In this document: positions 26,997 through 36,695 of the stretch, one piece after another
Layout of the letters: each line of letters starts with the position of its first letter
How positions within the stretch are numbered: position 1 is the stretch's first letter
DNA from: Methanomicrobiales archaeon
GTDB lineage: Archaea > Halobacteriota > Methanomicrobia > Methanomicrobiales > Methanospirillaceae
DNA: 64,000 nucleotides
Direction: 5' to 3'
Assembly (NCBI GenBank): GCA_012516785.1
Contig: JAAYWH010000104.1
Coordinates: 34,547 to 98,546, forward strand
Notes under the pieces: generated by a model
What the model saw: the letters and a program-made list of their open reading frames with translations, nothing else
Databases searched by the model: none
Told to the model about the DNA's origin: nothing
Made by a program: the position numbers and the translations under genes

Positions 26997-27667
26997 CAGT
27001 CCTCCTCATAGGTGATGGGATCACAAAGACCGAGCGATTCAAAAGCAGCCCTCCTGAAATGACAGGATCCGCAGACACCGCATGCCCGATCCTCATTCTG
27101 GTAACATGACCAGGTATGTTCATAGGGGACGTTCATGCGTGTACCGATCGCAAGTATCTCGCTCTTTGTCATGGAGATGAAGGGTGCCGTTATCCGGATG
27201 GATGTCCCGTCCCTTGTCCCGACATCGATCAACCGTTGAAAAGCCTCAATGAATTGCGGGCGGCAATCGGGATACCCGCTGTAATCCTGGGACTGGACTC
27301 CAATGAAGATGGCCCCGGCACCCCTGGCTTCAGCAAAACTGGTCGCTATTGAAAGAAGATTTGCGTTACGGAACGGTACATAGGTGTTCGGGATCTCCGT
27401 GCGGTCTTCCTGAAACGTATCAACAGTGAGGCTGCGGTCAGTGAGGCTGCTTCCGCCGAACCGGGTCAGGTAGTTCAGGTCAACTTCTAAAAATTCTTCT
27501 GCACCGACCAGCGTAGCGATCGTATGGGCCGAAATCCTCTCTTTTCGCTCAGTTCGCTGGCCATAGTTGAAGTGGAGGCAGGAGACCTGATATCCCTGCT
27601 CGCGGGCATAATAAACAAGGGTTGCTGAATCCATACCCCCTGATAACAAACAGACCGCCTTCATCAT
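26996..27667 (-). CDS. queC: 7-cyano-7-deazaguanine synthase QueC
   Basis: This 223-residue enzyme turns 7-carboxy-7-deazaguanine into preQ0 using ATP and ammonia. PreQ0 is the base precursor of archaeosine in archaeal tRNA. The PP-loop LLSGGMDSATLVYYA is at residues 7-21, and the zinc site is the C-terminal CYQNEDRACGVCGSCHFRR. The ATG overlaps the queE stop by 4 bp (ATGA). The gene is complete and of normal length. Confidence 0.97.
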   Translation of the reverse strand: MMKAVCLLSGGMDSATLVYYAREQGYQVSCLHFNYGQRTERKERISAHTIATLVGAEEFLEVDLNYLTRFGGSSLTDRSLTVDTFQEDRTEIPNTYVPFRNANLLSIATSFAEARGAGAIFIGVQSQDYSGYPDCRPQFIEAFQRLIDVGTRDGTSIRITAPFISMTKSEILAIGTRMNVPYEHTWSCYQNEDRACGVCGSCHFRRAAFESLGLCDPITYEED

Positions 27668-28272
27668 CTTACCCCTATTATTTTATGCAACTGCAGTTGT
27701 ATCCGTCCTGGAAGGTTCCGCTTCATGATGTACTCTGCGACCGCACCATAATCCGCTCCGTGAACAGGCGAGAAGAATATCTCGCCCCGGATCGGATGAG
27801 TGGTGAGGACCTCTTCAGCATACCTGCAATCGTCACTATCACCGACCACGAACTTGACACTGTCCTGTTCAGAGATATGATCAAGGAGGGAGAGATCGCT
27901 CCTCTCTCCCGAAGAAGGGCATTTTATATCCATACAGATCAAGGCATACGGCTGGAAAGGTCGGAAATCCCTTGTTCCGTTCGTCTCGATGACAATCTGG
28001 TATCCTTTTTTGTGAAGGATAGCGAGAAGAGGCAGGAGTTGATCCCCCTGCAGAAGAGGTTCACCCCCGGTTATGCAGATGCGGTTGCCGGGGAATTCAG
28101 CGATCTCCCGGATAATCTCTTCGCAGGACACATCAGTACCACCTTCACGGGCATACCTGGTATCACACCAGATACAGTTCAGGTTACAGCCGGCCAACCG
28201 AAGAAATATTGTGGGATAGCCTTGCGAGCTGCCCTCACCCTGGATGCTCCTGAACATCTCAATGATCTTCAT
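27664..28272 (-). CDS. queE: 7-carboxy-7-deazaguanine synthase QueE
   Basis: This 202-residue radical SAM enzyme closes the deazaguanine ring from carboxy-tetrahydropterin. Its cluster motif CNLNCIWCDT (C-x3-C-x2-C) is near residue 29, and the GGEPLLQ SAM-binding motif is near 69-75. It overlaps queD by 14 bp and queC by 4 bp, the usual compact arrangement of this operon. Confidence 0.96.
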   Translation of the reverse strand: MKIIEMFRSIQGEGSSQGYPTIFLRLAGCNLNCIWCDTRYAREGGTDVSCEEIIREIAEFPGNRICITGGEPLLQGDQLLPLLAILHKKGYQIVIETNGTRDFRPFQPYALICMDIKCPSSGERSDLSLLDHISEQDSVKFVVGDSDDCRYAEEVLTTHPIRGEIFFSPVHGADYGAVAEYIMKRNLPGRIQLQLHKIIGVR

Positions 28273-28672
28273 GTCTCAGCTCAGCAAAGCAGGTTTCGGA
28301 TTCCCAGACCCGTATCCTCACGACATGTGCAACTAACCCTGAGTCTCTGCATTCTGCATCGATGGTATCCCTGAGTAATCCTGCAAGACGCTCGCTCGTA
28401 GGATCGCCGTTGGTTGTGACGACCGGCTGAAACTGGCTGATGCAGGATACCATCGGGTCATCCTGGTTAAGGATGGTCTGGTGGTCGAAACGCTCTATTA
28501 TTGACTTGATAGTATTGTAGTCAACAAGGATCCCGGTGGTGTCATCCACTTTTCCCTCAAGCCATACTTCCACATGCCAGCGGTGACCATGGAGATGCGC
28601 ACATTTCCCGTGGTAATGCATGAGCCGGTGGCTTGCGTCAAAATGAACAGACTTGTAAATTCGGGAATTCAT
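28259..28672 (-). CDS. queD: 6-carboxy-5,6,7,8-tetrahydropterin synthase QueD
   Basis: This 137-residue enzyme turns dihydroneopterin triphosphate into carboxy-tetrahydropterin. Its zinc ligands are in FDASHRLMHYHGKCAHLHGHRWHVEV near residues 9-34, and the catalytic Cys is in HGKCAHLHGH. I chose the ATG at 28672. A longer frame upstream lacks homology and crosses a strong TATA-like element (ATAATATTATA, minus strand, about 28693-28705) that serves as the operon promoter. It heads queDEC-Nudix. Confidence 0.95.
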   Translation of the reverse strand: MNSRIYKSVHFDASHRLMHYHGKCAHLHGHRWHVEVWLEGKVDDTTGILVDYNTIKSIIERFDHQTILNQDDPMVSCISQFQPVVTTNGDPTSERLAGLLRDTIDAECRDSGLVAHVVRIRVWESETCFAELRHEDH

Positions 28673-28776
28673 CAGTATTGGTACACCCAAAGCAGGTATA
28701 ATATTATTATCAATGCAGGATAACCTATTCAGGCACAGGTTGGCGACTCCACAACATATAAAACCGTTCCGCGCGA

Positions 28777-28786
28777 TTTTATATAA
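28777..28786 (+). promoter_or_regulatory. TATA box of the rps12-rps7-fusA operon
   Basis: TTTTATATAA at 28777-28786 is a good archaeal TATA box. A second similar element, CATATAAAA, is at 28755-28763. Transcription would begin near 28810, about 25 bp before the S12 ATG at 28837, or further upstream for the second element. Confidence 0.5.
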
Positions 28787-28836
28787 CACAGTGGGGCGTA
28801 TCCACATCGTCGAGACCAAACCAATGAGGATAATGC

Positions 28837-29265
28837 ATGGGACAGGGTAAGTTCGCAGCAAGGAAGCTGACTCGCGACGCTAAGAAGTTCCGGTGGAGTG
28901 ATCCAAAATATGTCCGGAGCCATTCTGGTGTCAATGTAAAATCTGACCCCCTTGAGGGTGCACCACAGGCACGCGGGATCGTGCTCGAGAAGATCGGTGT
29001 TGAGGCAAAACAGCCGAACTCGGCAATCAGAAAATGTGTGCGGGTGCAGTTGATCAAGAACGGCCGTCAGGTCACCGCTTTTGCAGTGGGGGACGGGGCT
29101 ATCAACTTCATCGATGAGCACGATGAGGTTGAGATCGAAGGCATAGGTGGGAGACTCGGCAGGTCAATGGGCGATATCCCGGGTGTCCGGTATGTTGTGA
29201 CCAAAGTGAACAATGTCTGCCTCCATGAAATGGTGATTGGAAGGAAGGAGAAACCACGCAGGTGA
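28837..29265 (+). CDS. rps12: 30S ribosomal protein S12
   Basis: This 142-residue archaeal S12 has the decoding-site loops [13 protein letters not shown] near residue 60 and the [10 protein letters not shown] stretch near 115. It forms part of the A-site for codon proofreading. It heads the conserved str operon with S7 and EF-2. The start at 28837 follows a TATA pair, and the stop overlaps the S7 start. Confidence 0.98.
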   Translation: MGQGKFAARKLTRDAKKFRWSDPKYVRSHSGVNVKSDPLEGAPQARGIVLEKIGVEAKQPNSAIRKCVRVQLIKNGRQVTAFAVGDGAINFIDEHDEVEIEGIGGRLGRSMGDIPGVRYVVTKVNNVCLHEMVIGRKEKPRR

Positions 29266-29852
29266 GCGGCATGGCAGAAACCGAAGCAGGACAACGACTT
29301 CTCTTCAACCGGTGGGATCTTTCTGAGGTCCAGATAGCTGATCCCGGGCTGGTCAGGTATGTAGGGCTGAATCCGGTGATAGTCCCTCACACGACCGGGA
29401 AATTCACCAGGCAGGAGTTCAACAAGGCGAACATGCTGATTGTGGAGCGGCTGATTAACCGGCTCATGAAATCGGAGATGAATACCGGAAACAAACAGCT
29501 AGCAACCCGTATCGTACGTGACGCGTTCGAGATCGTTCACCAGAAGACAAAGAAAAACCCCGTCCAGGTCCTTGTCGAGGCGATTGCCAATACCGGCCCA
29601 AGGGAAGAGACGGTCCGGCTGAAATATGGAGGGATCAACGTTCCGAAATCCGTTGATACCGCCCCGATCAGGCGTGTGAATACAGGTCTCTACTTCATAT
29701 CAGAGGCGGTGTACAAGGCTGCCCACAAGAACAAGAAACCTGTTGCCGCATGTCTCGCTGATGAATTGATTGCAGCATCGAAAGGCGATGTAAAGGCTTT
29801 TGCAGTGAATAAAAAAGAAGAGCGCGAACGAATAGCAAAGTCCGCTCGATAA
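29262..29852 (+). CDS. rps7: 30S ribosomal protein S7
   Basis: This protein of about 196 residues has the S7 core: [23 protein letters not shown], then [18 protein letters not shown] and [10 protein letters not shown]. It nucleates the head of the small subunit. Two starts are plausible: GTG at 29262, overlapping the S12 stop and 11 bp after AAGGAG, or ATG at 29271. I keep the former. It is followed 24 bp later by fusA. Confidence 0.97.
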   Translation: MSGMAETEAGQRLLFNRWDLSEVQIADPGLVRYVGLNPVIVPHTTGKFTRQEFNKANMLIVERLINRLMKSEMNTGNKQLATRIVRDAFEIVHQKTKKNPVQVLVEAIANTGPREETVRLKYGGINVPKSVDTAPIRRVNTGLYFISEAVYKAAHKNKKPVAACLADELIAASKGDVKAFAVNKKEERERIAKSAR

Positions 29853-29876
29853 GTAATCCTTTTTTGTGGTGTTGTT

Positions 29877-32069
29877 ATGGCCCGAGGCAGGAAATCCATA
29901 GACCGTGTAAAAGAGCTGATGAACCAGCCGGAGCATATCCGGAATATCGGAATCGTAGCGCATATTGACCATGGGAAGACCACCCTTTCCGACAACCTGC
30001 TTGCCGGTGCCGGGATCATCAGTGAGGAGCTTGCCGGAAAGCAACTCTTCATGGATTCCGATGAGGAAGAGCAGGCGCGTGGTATCACCATAGATGCTAG
30101 TAACGTATCAATGGTGCACGAGTATGGCGGGCAGGAATATCTCATCAACATGATTGACACCCCCGGACATGTTGACTTCGGTGGCGATGTTACCCGTGCA
30201 ATGCGTGCGGTGGACGGGGCTGTTGTCCTCGTCGATGCCGTCGAGGGTACCATGCCCCAGACCGAGACGGTGCTCAGGCAGGCGCTCAAGGAACAGGTCC
30301 GCCCGGTCCTTTTCATCAACAAAGTTGATCGTCTCATCAACGAGCTCAAGGTAGACGAGATGGAGATGCAGATCCGGCTTGGAAAAGTGATCGACAAGGT
30401 CAACAAGCTGATCAAGGGCATGAACGAAGAGTCCTATAAAAACGGCTGGAAACTGGACGCTTCACTTGGAACGGTAGCATTCGGCTCCGCCCTCTACAAC
30501 TGGGCGGTCTCGGTCCCGTACATGAAGAAGAGCGGGGTCTCCTTCAAGGAGGTATACAACCGGTGCCGTTCAGGGGATATGAAATACCTTGCCAAGAACA
30601 GTCCCCTCTCCGAGGTTTTACTTGATATGGTGGTCCGTCACCTGCCAAACCCCGTAGATGCCCAGAAACGACGTATCGGAGCGATCTGGCACGGGGACAA
30701 GGAGACAAAGGAAGGAAAATCAATGCTCAGTTGTGACCCGAACGGGCCGGTTGCCCTGATGGTGACTGACATCTCCTTTGATCCCCACGCAGGAGAAGTT
30801 GCAACAGGTCGTCTCTTCTCAGGGCGCCTCAAGCGGGGTGATGGTCTCTATGTCATGGGTTCGGCAATGAAAGAGAACCGGCTCCAGCAGGTCGGTATCT
30901 TCATGGGACCAAAAAGGGTCGAGGTCGATGAGATTGTGGCCGGGAATATTGCAGCAGTGACCGGTCTCAAGGATGCCATTGTCGGATCCACCGTGACTAC
31001 GCTCATGGAAATGACCCCCTTCGAATCCCTCAAGCACTATAGTGAACCGGTCATGACCGTGGCAGTCGAGGCCAAAAATATGAAGGACCTGCCAAAGCTC
31101 GTTGAAGTGCTCCGTCAGGTGGCCAAAGAGGACCCAACCCTTGTTATCACCATCAACGAAGAGACTGGAGAGCACCTCATCTCGGGGATGGGGGAACTTC
31201 ACCTTGAGATCATCACCGGGCGTATCAAGAGGGACAAGGGTGTTGAAATCATCACTTCCGAACCTATTGTCGTCTATCGTGAAACAGTGACCCAGAAGGT
31301 GGAAGCGGTCGAAGGAAAATCGCCAAACCGGCACAACAGGTTCTATTTTGACATCGAAGCACTGCCCCAGGAGATTGTTGACCTGATCAAGAATAGCGAG
31401 GTTTCCATGAACCAGCAGGCCTTGGAACGGCGTGATGTTCTGATGAAGGCGGGAATGGATAAGGACGAGGCAAAGAGTGTCAAGGATATCAAAGGGACAA
31501 ACATGCTGATCGACATGACCAAGGGTATCCAGTACCTCAACGAGACGATGGAACTGATCATCGAAGGTATTCATGAGGCCCTTGCCGGGGGCCCCCTTGC
31601 GGATGAGCCCGTCCAGAACCTCAAGATGCGTCTTGTCGATGTGAAGCTTCACGAGGATGCAATCCATAGGGGTCCGGCGCAGGTCATCCCGGCAGTGCGA
31701 AGTGCCATAAAGGCTGGAATTCTCCTCGCTGGAGACTCGCTCCTTGAGCCTGTCCAGAAAATCCAGATCACCGTTCCCACCGACCAGATGGGAAGTGCGA
31801 CCTCCCAGATACAGGGAAGGAGGGGGCAGGTCTTTGATATGCAGAGTGAGGGCGACACCATCACCGTGGTCGGAAAGGCACCGGTCGCTGAGCTCTTCGG
31901 GTTTGCCGGCGATATCAGGTCTGCTACTGAGGGCCGGGCGATGTGGAGTACCGAGTTTGCCGGATTTGAGATCGTCCCTGCAGGTATGGTAAAAGAAGTG
32001 GTGACCTCTATACGGAAGCGAAAGGGTCTCAAGGAACAGATCCCGACACCGTCTGATTATCTGGCCTGA
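29877..32069 (+). CDS. fusA: translation elongation factor EF-2
   Basis: This 730-residue translocase GTPase has G1 [12 protein letters not shown] near residues 24-35, G3 [12 protein letters not shown] near 90-101 and NKVDRL. Domain IV carries the conserved His target of diphthamide in the [11 protein letters not shown] to [10 protein letters not shown] region (near residue 600). It is full length. A long minus-strand frame across it is only a codon-bias shadow. A hairpin terminator follows. Confidence 0.98.
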   Translation: MARGRKSIDRVKELMNQPEHIRNIGIVAHIDHGKTTLSDNLLAGAGIISEELAGKQLFMDSDEEEQARGITIDASNVSMVHEYGGQEYLINMIDTPGHVDFGGDVTRAMRAVDGAVVLVDAVEGTMPQTETVLRQALKEQVRPVLFINKVDRLINELKVDEMEMQIRLGKVIDKVNKLIKGMNEESYKNGWKLDASLGTVAFGSALYNWAVSVPYMKKSGVSFKEVYNRCRSGDMKYLAKNSPLSEVLLDMVVRHLPNPVDAQKRRIGAIWHGDKETKEGKSMLSCDPNGPVALMVTDISFDPHAGEVATGRLFSGRLKRGDGLYVMGSAMKENRLQQVGIFMGPKRVEVDEIVAGNIAAVTGLKDAIVGSTVTTLMEMTPFESLKHYSEPVMTVAVEAKNMKDLPKLVEVLRQVAKEDPTLVITINEETGEHLISGMGELHLEIITGRIKRDKGVEIITSEPIVVYRETVTQKVEAVEGKSPNRHNRFYFDIEALPQEIVDLIKNSEVSMNQQALERRDVLMKAGMDKDEAKSVKDIKGTNMLIDMTKGIQYLNETMELIIEGIHEALAGGPLADEPVQNLKMRLVDVKLHEDAIHRGPAQVIPAVRSAIKAGILLAGDSLLEPVQKIQITVPTDQMGSATSQIQGRRGQVFDMQSEGDTITVVGKAPVAELFGFAGDIRSATEGRAMWSTEFAGFEIVPAGMVKEVVTSIRKRKGLKEQIPTPSDYLA

Positions 32070-32416
32070 ACCCCCCCTGGCCCTTTTTATATGAAAATGC
32101 ATCCGGCATTTTCACCTTTTACGCTCGTGCCCTCAAAGGAATCAAGTTATTTTTTACGATAGCTCTCATCTTCTGATAACACGTTACCTCAATCGTTTTT
32201 CTGACTTACCACCCTCTCCCGTGAGAGGAGTGCGCGTGTTGGAAGGAGACGCATGTCTCTCATTCCTTCACTATTCAGGAGGCGCTGTCATCGATAAGCC
32301 GGGATTGTTGTTCGATCTCGATGTCTTATTCCGGAAAAAAAATACGGTGAGAGCCAAAGGCAGATAATTTTTCGTTGCGAGAAGACGAGAAGGAGAATAG
32401 AATTATTTGTACTCCT
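32070..32416. other. 347-bp intergenic region downstream of fusA
   Basis: Apart from the terminator hairpin, this gap between convergent fusA and the cyclophilin gene holds a second small hairpin, CCTCTC-CCGT-GAGAGG, at 32213-32228 and scattered T and A runs (for example at 32335-32342). There is no convincing gene. Confidence 0.4.
32093..32113 (+). terminator. hairpin terminator after fusA
   Basis: GAAAATGC at 32093-32100 pairs with GCATTTTC at 32106-32113 around the loop ATCCG. It is followed by CACCTTTTACG, and a TTTTT run lies just before it. It would end the rps12-rps7-fusA transcript. Confidence 0.6.
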
Positions 32417-32896
32417 TCAAAGAACTGATGCCTTTATGATAGTGACTGCTGAAAGTGGTCTGTCACTCCGGTCGGTTTTTACTTTACCGATCTTATCAAC
32501 AACATCCATCCCACGTATGACCTTTCCAAAGACGGGATGATTTTTATCAAGGTAATTGTTGTCGACAAGATTGATAAAAAACTGGCTTCCCCCGGTATTG
32601 GGCCCGGCATTGGCCATTGAGATAGTACCCCGTTTGTTCTGGTTGGCAGCAGTAAACTCATCCTTTATCACGTAACCCGGTCCCCCGGTGCCGGTTCCCC
32701 TGGGACAGCCCCCCTGTATCATGAAACCATCGATGACACGGTGGAAGATGATTCCGTTGTAGAATCCTGATGCAATCAGTTTTTCGAAGTTACCTGCGGT
32801 CAATGGCATATCTCCGTACAGTTCGAGCATGATCTCGCCCATTGAGGTCTCGAGTGTCACTCGTTTTCCAGCTGGGTGCGTATCAGATTCAGACAT
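32417..32896 (-). CDS. cyclophilin-type peptidyl-prolyl cis-trans isomerase
   Basis: This 159-residue isomerase has [13 protein letters not shown] near residues 50-62 and [16 protein letters not shown] near 95-110, holding the catalytic Arg and the Phe/Met/Gln substrate pocket residues. It aids protein folding in the cytoplasm. There is no signal peptide. The start ATG at 32896 gives a short polar N-terminus that precedes the core fold. It is monocistronic and convergent with fusA. Confidence 0.95.
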   Translation of the reverse strand: MSESDTHPAGKRVTLETSMGEIMLELYGDMPLTAGNFEKLIASGFYNGIIFHRVIDGFMIQGGCPRGTGTGGPGYVIKDEFTAANQNKRGTISMANAGPNTGGSQFFINLVDNNYLDKNHPVFGKVIRGMDVVDKIGKVKTDRSDRPLSAVTIIKASVL

Positions 32897-32982
32897 TGCT
32901 TAACGTTTTGATTCTGAAAGGGAATAAAACCGATGAAACGAGAATGGTCCCCTCCCCTGAGAAGGCTGCTTTGTAAAGCGGG

Positions 32983-33516
32983 ATGATCGAAACAATTTTT
33001 AAAAATCGATTCCATTACTCCCCGATGGAAGTGTCACGGCTGAAGATTGTGATCTTCGGGGCTTTTCATGCAGGAAAGTCAACGTTTATTCAGGCAGTTG
33101 ATCCCACATCCCGTCACATAGATACGGAATGTGGAGATGGCACTACCACTGTCGCCCTGGACTATGGAAAAGTGGTGATGCACGGCCTTACGGTTCACCT
33201 TTTTGGCACACCCGGACAGGAACGGTTTGAATTAGCCCGCAGGATCATCATGGAAGGGATGGATGCTGCTCTTCTTGTAGTAGATTGTTCATGTGCAGTC
33301 GATGATTTCACAAAGCGCCTCTATTATGATCTCGTTGATAGTCACGTCCCCCTCGGGTTGCTGCTCAACAAATGTGATGTGGTAGAGTCATGCCCGGCGA
33401 TGGTGAGAAGAGAACTGCCTGAAACCAGATATATCTATGAGATCTCTGCAAGAGATCCTTCAAACGCACGGGAAGCACTTGCAAGATTCGTCGCCGGAAT
33501 AAAAGAGAATCGATAG
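32983..33516 (+). CDS. small Ras-like GTPase (COG2229/MglA-like)
   Basis: This 177-residue P-loop GTPase has G1 GAFHAGKST near residues 26-34, G3 replaced by LFGTPGQERF near 75-84 (the Asp of DxxG is missing and a Phe precedes Gly), and G4 NKCD near 129-132. This pattern is typical of archaeal and bacterial COG2229 proteins that switch protein complexes. The ATG at 32983 or another at 33025 could be the start. No partner gene (such as a Roadblock protein) is adjacent. The role is unknown. Confidence 0.8.
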   Translation: MIETIFKNRFHYSPMEVSRLKIVIFGAFHAGKSTFIQAVDPTSRHIDTECGDGTTTVALDYGKVVMHGLTVHLFGTPGQERFELARRIIMEGMDAALLVVDCSCAVDDFTKRLYYDLVDSHVPLGLLLNKCDVVESCPAMVRRELPETRYIYEISARDPSNAREALARFVAGIKENR

Positions 33517-33609
33517 ATGAAGGATCATATAGCACTCCGACCTCGCACACTGCACTGCCTCCCCCATGAAGGAATCCCACCTGACCTGAAACGGGTGCGA
33601 ACCCCTGTT

Positions 33610-34119
33610 CTACTTGACTTCTTCTGACATTGCTCCTGCGAGAGTCTTAGCCCAGGTTCTCACCAGGTCTTCTTCCCGGAAGTCACCCGGCGTAACCCCG
33701 CCAAGCCTTACCACTGCCTTATCGGCGGGAGACATCAGGTCCGGATCTACCCTTCCCGGGAAAAACCCGGTACTGATCGGATTGATGAATATCCGTATGG
33801 CTTCGAGGGCATCTTCTCCGCTTTGTAAATGTTCCTTCGTCCGGTCTTTCATTGAGTAGCCGACGGAAAATACAGCAACAGGCCGTTCTCCCAAAGAATG
33901 ACGAAACCTGCTCACAAAATCGCGTGCTTCAGCGAGCCATTTTCCCATGTAAAGCGGGCTCCCGATAACAACTGCATTGTATTCGCCTGGATCCTTCACT
34001 CTGGCTATGGGCTGAACCATCACCTCATATCCTGTTGAACCAAGCTCCTCTCCTATCATCCCGGCGATCTCACCTGTCGAGCCATACCGGGTTGAATAAC
34101 AGACAAGAATTTTTTTCAC
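33610..34119 (-). CDS. flavodoxin-domain protein (menaquinone-independent protoporphyrinogen oxidase-like fold)
   Basis: This 169-residue protein has an N-terminal FMN-phosphate loop, CYSTRYGSTGEIAGMIGEEL near residues 8-27, and GSPLYMGKWL near 53-62. The C-terminal half fits HemG-type flavodoxin proteins (FFPGRVDPDLMSPADKAVVRLGG). It likely carries FMN and works as a redox or stress protein. No heme-synthesis gene is near, so a HemG role is not supported. It has a TATA-like sequence upstream of its ATG. Confidence 0.85.
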   Translation of the reverse strand: MKKILVCYSTRYGSTGEIAGMIGEELGSTGYEVMVQPIARVKDPGEYNAVVIGSPLYMGKWLAEARDFVSRFRHSLGERPVAVFSVGYSMKDRTKEHLQSGEDALEAIRIFINPISTGFFPGRVDPDLMSPADKAVVRLGGVTPGDFREEDLVRTWAKTLAGAMSEEVK

Positions 34120-34229
34120 GCTTAAAATCCCCGCTTGTACAAATGTTACTTTAATATTGGAGAATCTCCCTATTTACATTCCCGGTAATCCGGCCGGCTG
34201 CCGGTGGGTCCGGTAATGGAATACCAGTG

Positions 34230-34718
34230 ATGGTCATGAAACAAAAAGATGTTTTCCAGGGCGTTCCCGGGATGCTGCGGCCTTTCAAGGAATATATGGA
34301 GAAAAAAGGGATCGCCGCCGGTGATCAGATCGTGTATTATGGCTGTCCGGGCACCTGCACACCGTTTGTCGAGCTCCTCGCGTTTGCGGTCAGGAGCATG
34401 GACCTTGAACAGGTCTTTGTTCCCTATGTTGACGAGACAAAAGCACAAAAGATGAAACTTGTTCCTGATATTGGGATGCAGGCTGGAGGGACAGTGAAGA
34501 TCGTGAATCCGAAAGCAGTAGTGGTGATGGGCGGACTCTCGATGCCTAATGTTCCCGTTACCATGGAACAGGTGAAGTCGGCAGTCGAGAAACATCCCGG
34601 TGCCCATCTCGTCGGCATCTGTTTTATGAACATGTTTGAGAAAGCGGGATGGATCAAGGCGATGGATTTTGATCTTTTGATCGATGCAATGATAAATCCG
34701 GTTGATGTCTGGAAATAA
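34230..34718 (+). CDS. DUF2124 family protein
   Basis: This protein of about 162 residues occurs mostly in methanogens. Features include VYYGCPGTCTPFVELLAFAV near residues 35-54 with two conserved cysteines, VVVMGGLSMPNVPV near 97-110, and GICFMNMFEKAGW near 129-141. It looks like a Rossmann-type alpha/beta protein with a possible metal or Cys-based site. The start could be GTG 34227, ATG 34230 or ATG 34236. Its closeness to frhBGDA is suggestive of a methanogenesis link, but the function is unknown. Confidence 0.8.
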   Translation: MVMKQKDVFQGVPGMLRPFKEYMEKKGIAAGDQIVYYGCPGTCTPFVELLAFAVRSMDLEQVFVPYVDETKAQKMKLVPDIGMQAGGTVKIVNPKAVVVMGGLSMPNVPVTMEQVKSAVEKHPGAHLVGICFMNMFEKAGWIKAMDFDLLIDAMINPVDVWK

Positions 34719-34729
34719 AAAAAGGCTTC

Positions 34730-34757
34730 CCGCTCCTTTTCAAGAGAGAGCGGTTTT
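34730..34757 (+). terminator. intrinsic terminator after DUF2124 gene
   Basis: CCGCTC at 34730-34735 pairs with GAGCGG at 34748-34753 and is followed directly by TTTT at 34754-34757. The loop is 12 bases. It sits 12 bp after the stop codon. Confidence 0.7.
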
Positions 34758-34921
34758 ATTGTCTGGGATCAGAAGACTTTCTCTCCTGGATATCTCACAT
34801 CCCTTTTTCAAACTCGCATGGGCGACGGATACCTCCTACATGATAACCGGGAAAAAGGACGAACATCGGACCAAACAAAAAAAATCGGTTTCTTACCGAT
34901 AAAAAAAATGTGTTAGGAGTA

Positions 34922-35800
34922 TTATTTCGGGCTGAGGTAGGGATTCCTGAGCGCCTTGTTGACGCCAAACTTTGCCCGCTCTTCTACGGTCTTCTGGTTC
35001 TTGGTAATCTTCTCGTTGGCCAGTTTTGAGACAAGCTCGAGCCCGGGTTTCACCTGCTCAATGGATTTTGTCTCAAAGCATCCTGCAGCGATTGCTTTCG
35101 TCCAGATGTCATCGCCTTTCTTGGTCCGCACAAATACCGTGCTCCAGCCGTCCGGGCTTCCGACAGACCCGGTAGAGACATCAGCGAGATTTGCAACGTA
35201 ATCGAGGCAGACATGACAGCCTGGCTGTTCATATTTGTGGGTAACCTTCAGTGGCAGCTGGACCACCTGTCCGCGCTCGCCGTATACCCAGAACTTTCCT
35301 TTCCCGATCTCCATCTTCTTGACAGATTCGAGTTTCATCGCCGCATGGTCTTCAACAAGTTGCTTGATACTCTGGTAGGGGAAGTTTTCCATGCAAAAGA
35401 TGCCAATTGCAAGGGCAATCTTGTCAGGGACATCACGAAGACCGGCTGGGTAGAGCTGGCCTTTCCGGACCGCCTGCATCTGGCAGGGGGTTCCGACGAT
35501 GCCGATCCTGTCGAGACCATAGCTCCGTGTTGCCTCCTTGATGAAGGAGACGTTGGGGCTGATGTTATACCGGGTTCCCCTTGACTTCATCAGTTCTTCC
35601 ACGGAAGTAGCAACAAATGGGCGTGGCCTCCAGGGCTCGTCACCGGGTCCGCTGACGATCGCGCCATCAATGATCCCTTCTTCGAGGGCATACGCGAAGA
35701 GCTGGGTTACGATACCCCCATCCTGAGCCTTCTTCAGGATCTCCTTGTCAGTGCTGCGTGCTGATACACAGAGTTTATAATTACCGAGTTCAGTTCCCAT
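34922..35800 (-). CDS. frhB: coenzyme F420 hydrogenase subunit beta
   Basis: This subunit of about 292 residues has the N-terminal SARSTDKEILKKAQDGGIVTQLFAYAL typical of FrhB and cysteines for one 4Fe-4S cluster (GTPCQM and CVDC-like region near YEQPGCHVCLDYVANLADVSTGSVG). It binds FAD and F420 and passes electrons from the hydrogenase to F420. I chose the ATG at 35800, 3 bp after another ATG and next to a GAGGTG site. It is the last of four frh genes, 10 bp after frhG. Confidence 0.96.
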   Translation of the reverse strand: MGTELGNYKLCVSARSTDKEILKKAQDGGIVTQLFAYALEEGIIDGAIVSGPGDEPWRPRPFVATSVEELMKSRGTRYNISPNVSFIKEATRSYGLDRIGIVGTPCQMQAVRKGQLYPAGLRDVPDKIALAIGIFCMENFPYQSIKQLVEDHAAMKLESVKKMEIGKGKFWVYGERGQVVQLPLKVTHKYEQPGCHVCLDYVANLADVSTGSVGSPDGWSTVFVRTKKGDDIWTKAIAAGCFETKSIEQVKPGLELVSKLANEKITKNQKTVEERAKFGVNKALRNPYLSPK

Positions 35801-35810
35801 CATGTTCACC

Positions 35811-36695
35811 TCACTTGAGAGCTCCATCAATGGTTTCCAGTATCCCCTCGAATCCGGTAATGACATCGAAGTTGAAGAAGCTCCGCGGGCACTGGGCATA
35901 GCAGGCACCGCACTTGATGCACATCTCGCGGTTCACGTTGGGCTTTCCATATTCATGGGTGATAGCCCTGACAGGACAGGCTGCAGCACAACTCCCGCAT
36001 CCCATACAGAGCCCCTGGTTGATGACATCGTACATCAGGTCGCACCCGCATGCCTCTGTGCCACGCTCTGCAAGCTGCATGAGCGGGGTCAGATACTTCT
36101 TGGCAAGTTCCTGCTGGTCCTTGTTCCCCTTGAGGAGCAGGTATGCCATCACACAGACGTTCCTGATCAACTGGGGGGTCGGTGCACATCCGGGGATATA
36201 CACATCCACCTTGATCAGGTCGCCCACGGGAAGGAATGATTCATGCTGCGGCTGGTTGGGCTGGCCGCCACGGCTGAACCTGGTGATATTACCATAACAG
36301 GCACATCCCCCAACAGCAACAACAACTGCTGCTTTCTCGCGTGTCTCTTTAATCTCATCAACTGAAATCTTGTCCTGGATGCAGACCGACCCTTCGACAA
36401 GCGCAACATCCATCTTGGGGATGTGGCGAACGTCTGCAAGGGTCAGGCCATAGACCAGGTCAGCATATCTGTCAAGGATTGTGAGCAATCCTCCGTAATT
36501 GTCTGCTAAGGATACAAGGCAGCCTGTACATCCACTCATGTGTACATGGCCAACTTTTATCTTGTCTGCCACAGGCTTATCCTCCTTTTGTAAAACTTCT
36601 GCCTTTTTTTCAACATCAGCTTTCACCGGAACAGGGCTCTCTTCCGATTTTTTGCTGTTGTCCTTCGTTCCGAAGATTCTTGATAGCCATCCCAT
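35811..36695 (-). CDS. frhG: coenzyme F420 hydrogenase subunit gamma
   Basis: This 294-residue small subunit relays electrons from the nickel-iron site. A proline- and lysine-rich N-terminal extension (about 1-48) precedes the hydrogenase small-subunit core, SGCTGCLVSLADNYGG, near residue 54. Two ferredoxin clusters follow: CMGCGSCAAACPVRAI and CIKCGACYAQCPRSFF. Its start lies 80 bp inside the end of frhD. The N-terminal extension with four acidic and lysine-rich segments is longer than in many family members. Confidence 0.96.
   Translation of the reverse strand: MGWLSRIFGTKDNSKKSEESPVPVKADVEKKAEVLQKEDKPVADKIKVGHVHMSGCTGCLVSLADNYGGLLTILDRYADLVYGLTLADVRHIPKMDVALVEGSVCIQDKISVDEIKETREKAAVVVAVGGCACYGNITRFSRGGQPNQPQHESFLPVGDLIKVDVYIPGCAPTPQLIRNVCVMAYLLLKGNKDQQELAKKYLTPLMQLAERGTEACGCDLMYDVINQGLCMGCGSCAAACPVRAITHEYGKPNVNREMCIKCGACYAQCPRSFFNFDVITGFEGILETIDGALK

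Noticed and set aside
27622..28374. 250-residue plus-strand frame across queE and queD
   Set aside because: It is antisense to two certain genes and has no motif.
30819..32102. 427-residue frame on the minus strand across fusA
   Set aside because: It is opposite to the clear EF-2 gene, rich in His and Asp, and its length follows from the codon bias of fusA. No family motif.
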